From Phytophthora sp. 'mugwort' (lineage: Eukaryota > Oomycota > Peronosporomycetes > Peronosporales > Peronosporaceae), in the NCBI GenBank assembly GCA_033558025.1, contig JAUCEF010000007.1, positions 1-64,000 on the forward strand: a stretch of 64,000 nucleotides of DNA, written 5' to 3'. Both the position numbers and the translations under genes were made by a program. Each line of letters starts with the position of its first letter. Position 1 is the first letter of the stretch. The notes below the pieces were generated by a model. That model worked only from the letters and a program-made list of their open reading frames with translations. It did not search any database and was not told the DNA's origin. Positions 53,163 through 64,000 of this stretch are shown here, one piece after another.

Positions 53163-56100
53163 ATGCAACTTGAGGATCTTTTTCTTCAGTCGAAAATGAC
53201 GGTATCTAGCAGCAGCGAGGCGACGAGTAATAACGCTGCGCCAGTGGCTTCTACGCCAGTGGATGCGAGCACAGACCAGTCCTTACTGCGCACCTTCGCC
53301 GTGATCCTGTGCGGCGAGTGCCTATACCTTGAGTTCCCGGGCTGCGATGTGCACGGCGCGCTGTACACAGAGCGGATTGTCGATGCGGACGGGAAGCAGC
53401 AGGCTAAATGTCCGAGTTGCACGGCGGCCACCAACAACGCGCGGCCGTTTCGTGACGGCTGCCGTCGCTGCAAGGCGCCCACGACCGTTGTTATGTGGGC
53501 CTCTTCGCTGCAAGAGATCCAGCATGCCATGGAGGCCTTCCCCATCTCGACGGAAGAGGTCGAGCATACGGTCATCAACTGCGAGCGCTGCCTCAGCACC
53601 ATCTTCCCACGAGCTAGAGAGGTGCTGACTACACGCACAGCCATTGAACCGTTAGCCGCCGCCAGTGGCAAGCCGCTTAAAGTGGCTAACTTCCAGCTAA
53701 GTATGCCACATGTAGACGGGTGTCTGAGGAAAGGCATGCCGCTACAAGCTGTGGCAGTGCAATTGCCCAAGAGCGAGCTGAAGTTCGTGCTGGAGAGGAT
53801 CTCGAAGTGTCCACTGGCGCCGAAACTGACGGGCAAGCCGCAATATCGACCCAGAAATGTGGAGCTGGTCACGCAGCAGAATCATCTGCACCATGTAAGA
53901 CCCTAAAGGTTATTTAGAAGTGTAGAGTGAGTGGGAACTGACGAAGTATGTGTTATTTTGCTGCAGGTTGCTATTCGATTGATGTCGGCCGTTATAGGAG
54001 CTTTTGACGCGAATTCACCTGCTGCCGCTCAACCGCTTCGACAGGTTTGTTGACGAACGACTGGAGTTTCTTGAGAACGATTTGTCTGATGCAGGAATCC
54101 TTGTGTAATTAGTTTGTGGCAATGCTCGGAAGGTTGGAGCCACTCGTTTTGTTTTCCGAATGGTCACCACCTCGTCAGCTTTCCCAGCAGAAAGTGCTCC
54201 CGAAGGAAGTGATCTCAAGCTCCGCTTACGACGAGCATCACGTCGCCCCTAAGTACTTACTCTGTATAAATTTGATGCTTAATCGCAGCCACGCTGAAAC
54301 GCGCTAACATTCGTGTTAATCTTTTTACAGTATCCTTACAAGTGATTCGAGTTTTTGGAGATCAGCGAGCAAGACGGATGAAAATTTACCACTATCAGAC
54401 GAGTGGATTGTGTGTCAATTCAACTCTGCGGTCTCGCTTTCATCCGTTGAGCTAAGGTGGCAAGTAGGTTTCATCCCAGAACACTTTTCTCTAAGTATCT
54501 CGAGAGATGGAATGTCGTATGAAACGGTGGCAATTGTGATGCGGCGTACCACTGACAGTCGAATACTTGTACCGAAGGTTTGTTGAAGGTGTGGCATACT
54601 TTTTATCTAGTGATAGAATGCTCATTTGGTGTTATATCTTGGCAAACTCGACAGGGAATCCAGGTGACCTCAATTAAGATAACGATGTTTTCTTCCAGTG
54701 TGGTTGGTGAGTTATAAGGGCACATGATACTTTTTGTCGTTGATGCTGACGTGCAAATGATTACTTACGCAGGTGAAACATTTGGCCTTGAGTCAATCGC
54801 ATGCAAGGAAGCGGCTTTTAGCTCTGTACACACTTCAACTGGCATGGTACTACGAAATATTCAACAATGGCTCTTTGATGCAGCCATTTCTTCGTTGCCG
54901 GAAGTCCGAGATCTCGCGCTTGAAGCGCTGCAGAAGTTGCTGCTTGCATCAGGTTCCCTTTGTGGATTTCTGCAACTAGCAACATGTCTTGTGCTCAACA
55001 CGCGCATCGCATTCGCCAGTGCTGGTATTGATAAGCAGGCTTGGGATCGGCTAGACCAACTTTCCGACGATGCAAGACATTCTGCGCAAGTGTTTGTGAA
55101 AGAGTTGGCGACGTCCATTCAGCGTATTGTGATCGGAGACAGTTCGCTTGGTGATAACATGTCAATTCTAAACAAGCGTCTGATAGAACAAATGTTTTTG
55201 ATGCAAGAAGAAATTAACGCTGCGGGAGGTGCTTCGTCAGACAAGGTGAGGGGTGATAACTATTGAGATGGCTTTGAATTACCAGTCTGCTAAGATATCT
55301 GTTCATGGTACAGGACGCTACCGATGGTGGTGAGTCGCCAGCTTCTTTGGTAACTCTTCTAGTCGGGCGTCAAAACTTCTTAAGCTCTATTAAGCGCAGA
55401 TCACAGGTATGTTGTGTATCCAGATGAGAAATTGTCAATACCAACGAATTGTTTTTTGTATCTGTAGCTGGGGATGATTACTTTGCACATGTTGAGTGAA
55501 CTGTCGGCGTGGCAAATGAAACGAGTGCAGAAAGCTGAAGAATTCACTGGGAAACGGGAGCTCGAGCTCATGCAGCTGGAAGAACCTTTCTCGTTGGAGA
55601 TTTGTCCCGACTTCTTCGCTATTTCGCACCGACTGCTTGTCAGCGTACTGGCGCGTTGGCTGCCTGGTGTGGATCAGCCGGTTAAATGTGATTTTCGACC
55701 GGAACAGGACGAAGAAAAACAAAATGAAGCTGCAATAAACGGGAACTGCAGTGCCCAAGATATGTACGAGGCCTTAGCGTCGTCATTTGAGCATTTCTGT
55801 GCTGATGCGGAAAAGCAAGGGGGTCAGAGCAGTATCGATTCATCCCTGGAATTACCTAATGGGAGGTATTCTGGTTATTCGAAGTTCTCACCTGATGGAC
55901 TCTGCGTTGCTGTGCTTGAAATTGTGACGTTAAACCTTCGCCGCTTGGTTCTCTCCAGGATTGACCCGAATGAGATTGGAATTACACCAGCTTTTGTTCA
56001 AAGTGAGGATGATTTACTGTCGGCGGCTCCAGCCTTAAACCCCACTGTGTCATCGCTTGAGCAACTTATCTCGCTTGGCACAAAGCGGAGTGATGCTTTT

Positions 56101-56658
56101 TTTCACGTGTCACTCAAAGCTGCTGCTGCAATGGAGGTTGGAACTGAAGCTTTTTACCCGTCTGCACATCAGCGAACAAAAGTGCTGGCATCGCGAATGG
56201 GGAAGGGCGCGACGTTAGAAGTGCAAGTGCGCTGGCCTGTGCAAGAGCGCGACCAGGAAGACCCGCGCTACGAGAGGCTCATTCTAATGCTCCAGTTCGT
56301 ATGCATTAAGCTGGGCATTCGACACGCAATTCGAGGCAGTTGGTATTTCTTTATGCACTTGGTAGTGGAGGTGCCTTCAATCCGAGACACAGAAGAGGTC
56401 TTGACACAACATTTTGCGCCGTGCATTCAGCGTGCGGGCTTCTCGTCATGGCAAGTAGCTGCAGGCGCACAGGAGCTAGCGATCAATCTACAGCGACATC
56501 TCCACTGGAACCGCGTGGAGAAAATGTGCCAGGATTCAGGAGCTGGCTGGGTTCGCGTGTATCCTGCAGATGTTGCGGCATACGACGAAGTACTCGCTGA
56601 TGTTGAGGGGTTTCTTGCAGAGCACGGGAAGTTCAAGACGATGATGGCGCGTCCATAG
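53163..56658 (+). CDS. Large protein of unknown function with an F5/8 type C-like domain
   Basis: Eight exons in phase: 53163-53894, 53967-54044, 54113-54252, 54331-54577, 54655-54706, 54773-55245, 55314-55406, 55468-56658; about 1001 residues. N-terminal ~245 residues: a compact Cys-containing domain (CGECLYLEF, CPSC, CRRC, CERC: possible zinc sites). Residues ~317-400 (exon 4) look like a discoidin/F5-8C or DOC beta-sandwich: SSFWRSASKTDE, DEWIVCQFNSAVSLSSVELR, FIPEHFSLSISRDGMSYE. The remainder is helical, with Leu-rich and acidic stretches and a Trp-containing C-terminal region. I do not recognise the family; a role in ubiquitin ligation or complex assembly would be a guess. Start is the first in-frame ATG. 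Converges with the SPD-2 gene, 99 bp apart. Confidence 0.75.
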
Positions 56659-56757
56659 CGCCAGACCAAAAAAAATCCCCTCCATCAATGAAACGCAATT
56701 GCAATAGACTATGACAAAGACTGGTGGTGATGTTGCTGATTCGTTACTGCTCTGATG

Positions 56758-59700
56758 TTAGATTCCTCGAGCGACGAGTGTAACAACTGCTTTATCGGTA
56801 ACCGAGTAGGCGAATAGTGACGTGGCAACTTTGCCGACAACCTTGGGAGTGAACGTCACCATCACCTCAATAAACTTCCGAGGCTCGATGGTAGTGGAGG
56901 AGTACGCACACAAAAAAGGTTCCTGCAGATCCTGCAGAAATACTGTCATTGGTGCCTTCGACCCATTACACACGTACACTGGTACTTCGTGCGACTCGCC
57001 AACATTGCAGCATCCAAACTCAACAGCCCTGGCGTGAAAGTACAGCCCTCGCCGCTTTCCACGTTTAGTGTAATAAAAGGAATCCGTTTGTGAAGAGAGT
57101 TGGTGCCGAGTGCGAGCAATTTCGTCAAACGGTGGTAGCTTCTGGATCACTTGTCGGTCCACCACAACACTCACTTCTCGCAAGTAGGATTTGCCAACTC
57201 GAACTGTTAGCGAGCCGTACCAGTTTTCAGCTCTAGGAGACGAATTGACGCTACTTGTGTCAGTACCGGGCTGCTGAGTAAATGGCTGGGATATCGGCAG
57301 CACCGAAATGACGACTTCAGATGCTGGCTGGATCATCCCTGTCGCTGGACGTACTTTTAGATTCTCGAGGGCACGAATTCGGAACGGCAACGTCTGAACA
57401 GTGTTGTTTGACAAGCGTAGCTTGGCTTTTCTGATAATCCTTTCACCCCTTTTGCTCCGATCAAACCGAATAAATGTGGGGCTAACTTCAACTGGGTCCA
57501 CAGATGAGCTAGCTTTCATCTCTTGAACACGATTGCTGGTAGTAGTAGCCTCTTCCTGGCGTTGCTGCGTGGATCTAGTATTTCGTGGAGTTTCCAACTC
57601 CATTTGCCGCTTTACACTTGCTTCAATGACAACTTCGTACGGGTGGAACAACGACTCAATGCCAACGCCTCTAAACTGGAAGATCCCCGATACTGCGCCT
57701 GCGTGACGTGCGTTAAAGGTTACGTGAAACGCACTCGAGCTCTTGGGTCCTAGCTCCAACACCGCTGGAGACACGCTAAACTGTTGGCACCCAGTGCTAA
57801 GTGGAAGCAAAGAGACGCAAATCCTTCCAACCGAGTTGGTTCCATTCGTGAAAACGATTTGCTCCGTCATGATGTCGCCAACGGAGCAAAGAAACCTTCG
57901 ACACCGACGTGGAACCTGCATGTAAGCAGTGCACCGAAGTTAAATACCGGACGCCATTTGGTAGATAGAGTGGTGGACGAAGCTTACCTTAGCTGTTTCC
58001 ATTGCCACATGAAGTTTATTACGATCGAGCTGAAAAACATAATCATAAAAGTGAGAATACGTCTATGCACCATTGAAAAAGATAGCACAGCTTACCGTAT
58101 CAAGAAGTCTATCGGATGCGACTGGATGTTTCAGTACTGCTGTTGTTCTCGACTCGAAATCATTAATCGCACGACGACGATCATCCACCTTTTTATTTCG
58201 CGATGCACTTCGTAATTGTTGGGGATTCTCTCCATAGCGAAAGCGTATGTTATTTGGATCAGTTTCGTTCGGTTCCGAATTGTCAAATTCATCTCGTGCT
58301 GTTTCACCATTTGCGCGTACTCTATAGTGATGCCTTTCGTAGTGGTCATTATCCATAGAAGAATCGTCAATATCGTCTGCACGCCCTTTGTCACTTGCAC
58401 ACCTACAATGATCGGTCTTCGAACGAAATATTTCATCGTGGAATGGGTTCTGGGTAGCAGCTACTTTAGCTAGCGATTGATCCAGAGTAGCTGATGTAGC
58501 TCTGGATATCGGACCTTCCGACCGTTTTGAATTCAAGTCGCTGAAAGCCTTACCCGGTAAATGGTGTGCCTTCGAAAAAGTCCTCAGCATGTAATCCCCA
58601 CGTCGTTCTTGAACCGTATCATTTGCAAAGGATCCGAGATCATTTTGCGTTTGTGAACAGGCTGGTTGTGAAGACCAATTAGGAAGATCAGCTGATTGTT
58701 GGCTTCGAGACGCCGAACTGCTGTTGGACGGACATGGAACCTCCCGAATTGTGTCGAGTTCGGGCGTTTCGTGGGACCTACTTCTTCTCACACAATTAAG
58801 TGGTTGACTGGGCTCTGTACCATTTGAAAGGCGTTCCAGATCTCGACTCCGGCGACTACCATCGTCGTCAGTTTGTGAAATGGAGATATCTTCTCCCCAA
58901 CTATCAGTCGTTCTTGACAGCGGCAGCATCGATTCTAATGGACGTTCGTAGTCACGAACAAACGCACGCACATCGTCGGGAAGCTCTACACCTAGTGGAT
59001 CCTTTGTCGGAGGTGATGAGACCAGTCGGATCGAGTTGTCAATGAGGGCATCGATTTCATCCAGCGACTCCTTAACAACCCCAGGTCCTCTTTGCAGTGC
59101 CGTCACAAATTCTGGGGAGGGATCTTCCGGAATGTCCTGGTCAGAAAGCGATGGAGACCTTTTCGTCACTAATTCTGCCTCGCCAGTATGGTCTGCAACG
59201 CTGTGTTCCGTCTCAATGGGCCTGTCGCCAGCGCTTCTAAACCGACTCTTCTCCTAGAAGTGGTCATATTTCATGCATCAGCACAATCACGAGCGATATA
59301 AACTACTTCACAACGAAAATTCACAAACCTGTAGGTACTTCAACGAGTTCGGGGTGTACATGAGCTTTGCATTATCAAAGTGTACGTCGTACCCTGACGA
59401 AAAAGCTGTGCCTGATCCTGAGAGCCCTGAGCTGCGGTCAAAGCGATCGTGATGCGCCACCCCCTGTCTCGGATCAGTCGGCGACAACTGCTGCTGCTTT
59501 GGAGTACATACTTGAGATTCTTCAATTTCATCTTTATTATCGTCGTCTTGAAACTACACGAAAAAGAGAACAGCATAATCAACACCTGAACCACCTCTGA
59601 CCTCGTTAACATGTTCGTACCAACGGGTCGTCGACATTTCCCGGCGACGAAAGCTCCACGTGGTCGAGATTGCGCGATTTTCTCTCGAAAAAGTCGCTTG

Positions 59701-60222
59701 GCCGGCCGCTCGAGTTCACCTGGTCCCATTTGTCCTCCGCCCCAACATCTTCCGAGAAGCTGTCGTCTCCACCAAGCTCGTTCTTCTTCAGAAAGGCAGC
59801 TGTTCCAGCCATTTACGCAGGCACAAACCACAATTAACATTCCATCAGCTTCAGTATTAACCACCTATCTGCGTCATCAGCATTGTCAACGCACCAGCGT
59901 CTACGAACTCGTCGTCTGCCGGTAATTTCTGCTGTTCCTGTGTCTGCTGCACGAGTTTCGAGGGCGGGAAGGCGTCCATGGATGGAAGTTCGAAGCTTTC
60001 GTCGGCATCTTGTTCGCACTGGCGGCTCGCGGCCTCCGCCTGCGTATCGTAGCGGTCGTGCTGCGCGTCCTCGCGCTCGATGGCCGAGATGAAGCTGAGT
60101 TCGTCACCCACGTCGCTGCTGCGGCGCCGCTGCTCTTGTTGGCGCCGAAGACGGCTCTGTGCCTTCTGCTGCTCCCAGCGCTCGAGATACGATGCCATCT
60201 GTGTGCGCGGTAATGTCTCCAT
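56758..60222 (-). CDS. SPD-2/CEP192-like centrosomal protein
   Basis: Six exons in phase: 59865-60222, 59621-59799, 59329-59553, 58096-59253, 57988-58029 (14 codons), 56758-57915; about 1039 residues. The N-terminal ~650 residues are acidic, Ser/Thr/Asp-rich and disordered, with an Arg/Gln-rich helix near the start (LERWEQQKAQSRLRRQQEQR). The C-terminal ~385 residues consist of Ig-like beta domains of the ASPM-SPD-2-Hydin (ASH) type: ITEQIVFTNGTNSVGR pattern, SPAVLELGPKSSSAFHVTF, and a second set with VEFGCCNVGESHEVPV and EPRKFIEVMVTFTPKVVGK. SPD-2/CEP192 recruits pericentriolar material and mitotic kinases to centrosomes, in keeping with organisms that have centrioles and zoospores. The family assignment rests on the ASH repeats and layout; another ASH protein is possible. 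Confidence 0.75.
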
Positions 60223-60510
60223 GGGGACCTCACCGCGCCGCCTTCGACGTCAGTTGCTACCTTTGGCGCGCTCAAAAAACAGTTTGAGTGTATTTTTTAA
60301 TAAATCTGCACAATGTGTTTTATACAGTGCCTTTTGTGGATGACCTGTTTTTGTGATTTTGGACCCTCGCGTGTTTTTCAACTTGCATTTGGACCTATAC
60401 AAAAACCAAGTGTGAACTTGTGACGTCACACGTCACACATTCCTGTGGTGGATGGCGGCCGAGCGATCAAGCAGCGCGGCTTACGCACAAGTGAACGAGC
60501 GACGAGGAAA

Positions 60511-61865
60511 ATGGCGAGACTCATGGCATCCAAGTCCGTATCCGACGCGCCGTCTATGGTGGCAGCAGGGCCAGCAAATATCAAGACACCGCAGCCTGCA
60601 GTTGCGGCGGCCATGCAGCCGCCGGCTGCCGCCACCAGCGTGCGTGTACCCAGCGGCAACTTCACGTACCGGCATTTTGTGGGCGGCGCCGTCGGTGGCA
60701 TGACAGCGGCGCTTATCACGTCTCCGCTGGAGGTTGTTAAGACGCGACTGCAGATCCGCGGCGGAAGGTGCGTCTTGTAGCTGGAGCGAGAGAAATGTGC
60801 CAGTGGATTGATAAAGCTCTGATTTGATGCGGTGCAGCGGATCTTTCGGCACGCAGACGACGTTCGGCGTCATGCGATCTATTGGAAGAACTGGTGCGTT
60901 GTTTGCTATGTCGATAGATTGGGAGACAATGGGAGAGTGCTGCTGGTTACTGACTGTCTCCTTTCGATGTTGCAGAGTCGGTCTTTGGCCTGTGGCGAGG
61001 CATCACACCTACGATGATTGGCGTCATCCCGGCGCGAGCCATCTATTTCGGCTCGTACTCGACGTTTAAGGAGAAGTTCTCGAGTTACGGCTTGACTGGC
61101 CGTCTATACAACTTCCTGTCCGCTGCCGGGGCTGGATCCATCTCGGCGACCTTGTGCTGCCCCATTTGGGTCGTCAAGACGCGTCTACAGCTCATGCCGG
61201 CGCATTCGATGGCTGCAGCGGCTGTGTCAATGCGCCAGAATGTTGTCTCGGTAGGCTTTGCAGAGCTTGAGACAGCGGTCTCGGCGAAGGCCAGACCGCA
61301 GTTCTCCAGTGTGCGTCAGGTGGCGTTGGATATGTACCGGAAAGAAGGCCCGCGTGCATTCTTCCGTGGCTTGTCAGCCTCATACTGGGGCATATCGGAG
61401 AGCGCAATCCAGTTCGCTTTGTACGAGGAGTGCAAGGATCACATTGAAGAGCCGACCAATCTCAAGTATTTCCTGACTGCTGGAGCTTGCAAGCTCCTTG
61501 CATCGATGTGCACGTATCCCCACGAAGTGCGCCTCCTGCGAGGTATCATGCTGTCGATGTATTGTCTACTTACTATAGCGACTGTTGTGCTTGCGTAGGT
61601 CGTACGGACACGAATGCGAGATCAGCGCGCGCCGTTGAATTCGAAGGAGCTCAAGTACGTTGCGTTTGTGCTCTCCAGATTTTGTACGGACTGTTCTAAC
61701 GCGTTGTATCGCAGGTATAAATCAATGATCCAGTCAATAATCAAGATTTACAAGGAGGAAGGCCGACGCGGACTGTACTCGGGCATGCCGGCGCATTTGA
61801 TGCGTGTCGTCCCGAACGCTGCGATTTTGTTCTTGGTGGTGGAGGTGATCGCCAACAAGGAGTAA
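60511..61865 (+). CDS. Mitochondrial carrier, Rim2/SLC25A33/36 (pyrimidine nucleotide) type
   Basis: Five exons in phase: 60511-60767, 60838-60893, 60976-61526, 61599-61654, 61715-61865; about 356 residues. Three carrier repeats with signature motifs SPLEVVKTRLQ, CPIWVVKTRLQLM and YPHEVVRTRMR. The PIWVVKTR and PHEVVRTR variants are characteristic of the Rim2p/SLC25A33/A36 group, which exchanges pyrimidine nucleotides across the inner mitochondrial membrane. The repeats also show LWRGITPTMIGVIPARAIYF, FFRGLSASYWGISESAIQF and LYSGMPAHLMRVVPNAAILF. The N-terminal ~50 residues are Ala/Pro-rich. The first in-frame ATG is 60511; the upstream in-frame codons at 60445 are GTG. Divergent from the SPD-2 gene. 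Confidence 0.88.
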
Positions 61866-62189
61866 GTCAATCGCCTTTTCCCCCCTCTAGATTCCGCTTC
61901 GCCCTTCTCAATGTCGATTATTGTAGTGGATAGAAGACGGAGCGGCGGGGCTGTAGTTAGGACTCATTAGCAGCGAGTGCGTGTTGTATGCATTGATAAT
62001 CATGATGCTCTTAGTAACTCTAACATTCATAGCCAGCCAAAAAAGGCAACTTCAACTTTTGCATTTAAAAGCCCTGGATTTTGACCAATCAGCGCCCACG
62101 AAGTGATTCCACTGGTCCGTAGGCATCCGCTAGCCCTTCATTCTCGCACCAGTCCGCTCCCGAGTCAATAGTGCATTAGACAGAGAACC
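61866..62189. other. Intergenic region upstream of the La gene
   Basis: 324 bp, no ORF of note; holds the carrier 3' flank and the La promoter with an initiator-like TCATTCTCGC. Confidence 0.6.
62138..62147 (+). promoter_or_regulatory. Initiator-like element of the La gene
   Basis: TCATTCTCGC, identical to the ten bases before the lipase gene; 42 bp upstream of ATG 62190, a usual oomycete leader length. Confidence 0.4.
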
Positions 62190-63764
62190 ATGGCGTCGTT
62201 GGAGGCTCAGATCAAGAAGCAAGTGGAGTTTTACTTCTCCGACAGCAACTTCCGTCGCGACCGCTTCTTGCGTGATGAGACTAAGAAGCACGAGGGCGGT
62301 TTTGTGCCCTTCAGTGTGCTTTTTACCTTCAAGAAGCTGGCGGCGCTTACCGTGGACGGCGCCGTGCTGCAGGCTGCCATCGCCGACTCGGACGTCGTGG
62401 AGCTTAACGAGGCCAAAAATGCGCTCCGCCGCAAGAACCCGCTGCCCGAGAAGGACGACGCCCCTGAGCGCACCATCGTGCTGGCCGGTCTGGGCAAGTC
62501 CCTGCCCACTATCCACGAGATTCAAGAGGGTCTCAAGTCTCTGGACACGGAGCTGCTCTTCATTGACCGCAAGAGCTTCCGCCGCAACTTCTCCGGTGTG
62601 GTCCACGTGGAGCTTTTGAACAAGGATGCCGTGCAACGCGCCGTGGACTCGGCTGCCTCTCTGAGCATCAATGGATACATGCCCAACGTTATCTCCATGG
62701 CGGACTACCAGAAACTGTCCAACGAGGACAAGGTCGAGTTTGACAAGGCCACTAATGCCATGCTTGTGGCCAAGGACGTGCCCAACAAGCCCATGTCTTT
62801 CTTCCTGGACGAGCTCCTGCCCATCTGGAAGGACGACGCCAAGCTGCGCGCTCGTGTGCGTTACTTCGAGGACTCAAAGGAGCTCTACTTGCTTTTCTCG
62901 CAGGTGGCTTTCGCCGAGAAGGTGCAGAAGCAGCTCTCGGAGGACTCGCCTATTGTCGTGGACGAGAAGAAGCTCACATTCGAGCTGATCACCGACAAGG
63001 AGGCCATCAAGGCCCGCCCCCGTCGTCCGGACAATGAGAAAGAGGACAAGAACGCCAACAAGAAGCGCATGCGCGACGATGAGAAGGTCATTCACATTTC
63101 CAATATCGGTCCTCGCACGCGCATGGACGATATTAAGCAGCTCATTGCTACTGTCATTGATCCGTCGGCCCACTCGCCGTACGTTGAGTATGATGGCCTG
63201 GATACCGCGTCCTTTAAGGTGAACGTTGCAGAGGCCACGTCGCTGTTCGAGAAGTTTTCGGCGCTCGAGGGTCCAGAGCTTGGTGGAAAGAAGGTTTCAT
63301 TCCATTTGCTGGATGTTGATGAGGAGCTGAAGGTCGACGTTCAGTATGACGAAGGTCTGATTGTGCGTTTCGACGAGGTTGAGGCTGAGGTTTCGCGTGA
63401 TGACATTAAGGACACCATCAACGAGAAGCTTGGCGACAAGGCTGTCGACGGCGCCGGTGTTGCTTTCATCCAGTACCAAATTAATGACAAGGATGGCTAC
63501 CTCCGTGTCACTAGCGCTGAGCTTGCTAAGGAAGTCGTGGGCATGTTCGCGGACGGTGGACTCGAGGTTAACGGCGTGAAGATTCCCAAGGCTGCCGTCA
63601 TTGAGGGCGACGAAGAGAAGAAGTTTTGGGAAGACGCTCGTTCGGCTCGCTACAAACGCTTTAAGCAGTCACGCTCGAACCGGAACCAGCAGCGCGGTGG
63701 TCGTGGTGGTCGCGGTGGTCGTGGCGGCCGAGGTGGCCGAGGTGGTCGCGGTCGTCGCTATTAG
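62190..63764 (+). CDS. La protein (SSB homologue), RNA-binding
   Basis: Intronless, 524 residues. Residues ~3-95 are the La motif (IKKQVEFYFSDSNFRRDRFL, GFVPFSVLFTFKKLAAL), the winged helix that with the next RRM grips UUU-OH 3' ends of RNA polymerase III transcripts. An RRM-like segment follows (RTIVLAGLGKSLPTIHEIQE...), then further RRM-like folds (EKVIHISNIGPRTRMDDIKQ; VRFDEVEAEVSRDDIKDTI). The C-terminus is RGG-rich (six to seven GGR/RGG units, residues ~497-522), often methylated and RNA-binding. Strong third-position G/C bias suggests high expression. Longer than human La, with a second La-type C-terminal RRM. Confidence 0.93.
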   Translation: MASLEAQIKKQVEFYFSDSNFRRDRFLRDETKKHEGGFVPFSVLFTFKKLAALTVDGAVLQAAIADSDVVELNEAKNALRRKNPLPEKDDAPERTIVLAGLGKSLPTIHEIQEGLKSLDTELLFIDRKSFRRNFSGVVHVELLNKDAVQRAVDSAASLSINGYMPNVISMADYQKLSNEDKVEFDKATNAMLVAKDVPNKPMSFFLDELLPIWKDDAKLRARVRYFEDSKELYLLFSQVAFAEKVQKQLSEDSPIVVDEKKLTFELITDKEAIKARPRRPDNEKEDKNANKKRMRDDEKVIHISNIGPRTRMDDIKQLIATVIDPSAHSPYVEYDGLDTASFKVNVAEATSLFEKFSALEGPELGGKKVSFHLLDVDEELKVDVQYDEGLIVRFDEVEAEVSRDDIKDTINEKLGDKAVDGAGVAFIQYQINDKDGYLRVTSAELAKEVVGMFADGGLEVNGVKIPKAAVIEGDEEKKFWEDARSARYKRFKQSRSNRNQQRGGRGGRGGRGGRGGRGGRGRRY

Positions 63765-64000
63765 TTGGAGACAGCGAACTTTCACGCACATTCGTCTGAG
63801 CGCAGCTATTGACATGCAGCTCGACAGGTTCTGCGCGGCATTCGCTTCTCCTGATCTCTTTTGCACGCCTAAACTATGGTTTGCGTGACGTATGCTCGAG
63901 TAAAGGGGACAAACTTGGCCTCTATGATACCTTGAGACGAAAAAAATAAATATATTGTGGGACCCGCTTTCATCACCTTCAAAACCACTTGCACTATTCA
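63765..64000. other. 3' flank of the La gene
   Basis: No further ORF. AATAAATATATTG near 63945-63957 may serve as the polyadenylation signal. Confidence 0.4.

Overview
This window is one end of a chromosome from a filamentous stramenopile, most likely an oomycete (Phytophthora, Peronosporales or a relative). Four things point there: a CCCTAAA/TTTAGGG telomere, compact genes with introns of about 57-103 nt, retroelement families that look like those of oomycetes, and a conserved gene block that includes a flagellate-type SPD-2/CEP192 centrosomal protein. The genus is inferred, not proven.

Layout. (1) 1-810 is the telomere. (2) 809-4227 is a Penelope-like retroelement (PLE) without a GIY-YIG endonuclease, lying against the telomere. 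It carries short telomeric repeats at its 3' end and before its first ORF, and a second copy of its 5' module follows at 4228-4670. (3) About 4.7-39.6 kb is a repeat graveyard: a GATC-rich/AT-rich stretch; an inverted interstitial telomeric tract; a Ty1/copia element nested in an older reverse-transcriptase gene; two decayed Crypton-like tyrosine-recombinase genes, one split by a solo LTR with a perfect target-site duplication; two tRNA-like (SINE-head) sequences; three Ty3/gypsy elements on the minus strand; a pogo-type transposase relic; and two small mitochondrial DNA insertions (trnY/trnG and atp1), both inside gypsy copies. (4) 39.6-41.9 kb is a transition with no recognisable gene. (5) 41.9-64 kb is euchromatic and gene-dense.

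Genes in the euchromatic part, with exon models built by eye from splice sites and reading phase: PX-domain protein (+), APC-family amino-acid permease (-, 2 exons), mitochondrial thioredoxin (-, 5 exons), membrane-anchored class-3 lipase (+, 2 exons), protein phosphatase 1 inhibitor-3/PPP1R11 (+, 2 exons), SUZ12 subunit of PRC2 (-, 8 exons), an unrecognised ~1000-residue protein with an F5/8C-like domain (+, 8 exons), SPD-2/CEP192-like centrosome protein (-, 6 exons), Rim2/SLC25A33/36-type mitochondrial carrier (+, 5 exons) and the La RNA-binding protein (+, intronless).

Most notable: the PLE fits terminal-transposition chemistry (sense strand pointing inward, RNA 3' end carrying CCCTAAA, and the RT stop codon supplied by the telomeric repeat). 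The gypsy family carries an extra ORF on the opposite strand, convergent with and overlapping the end of pol, seen in two copies and probably in a third related element.
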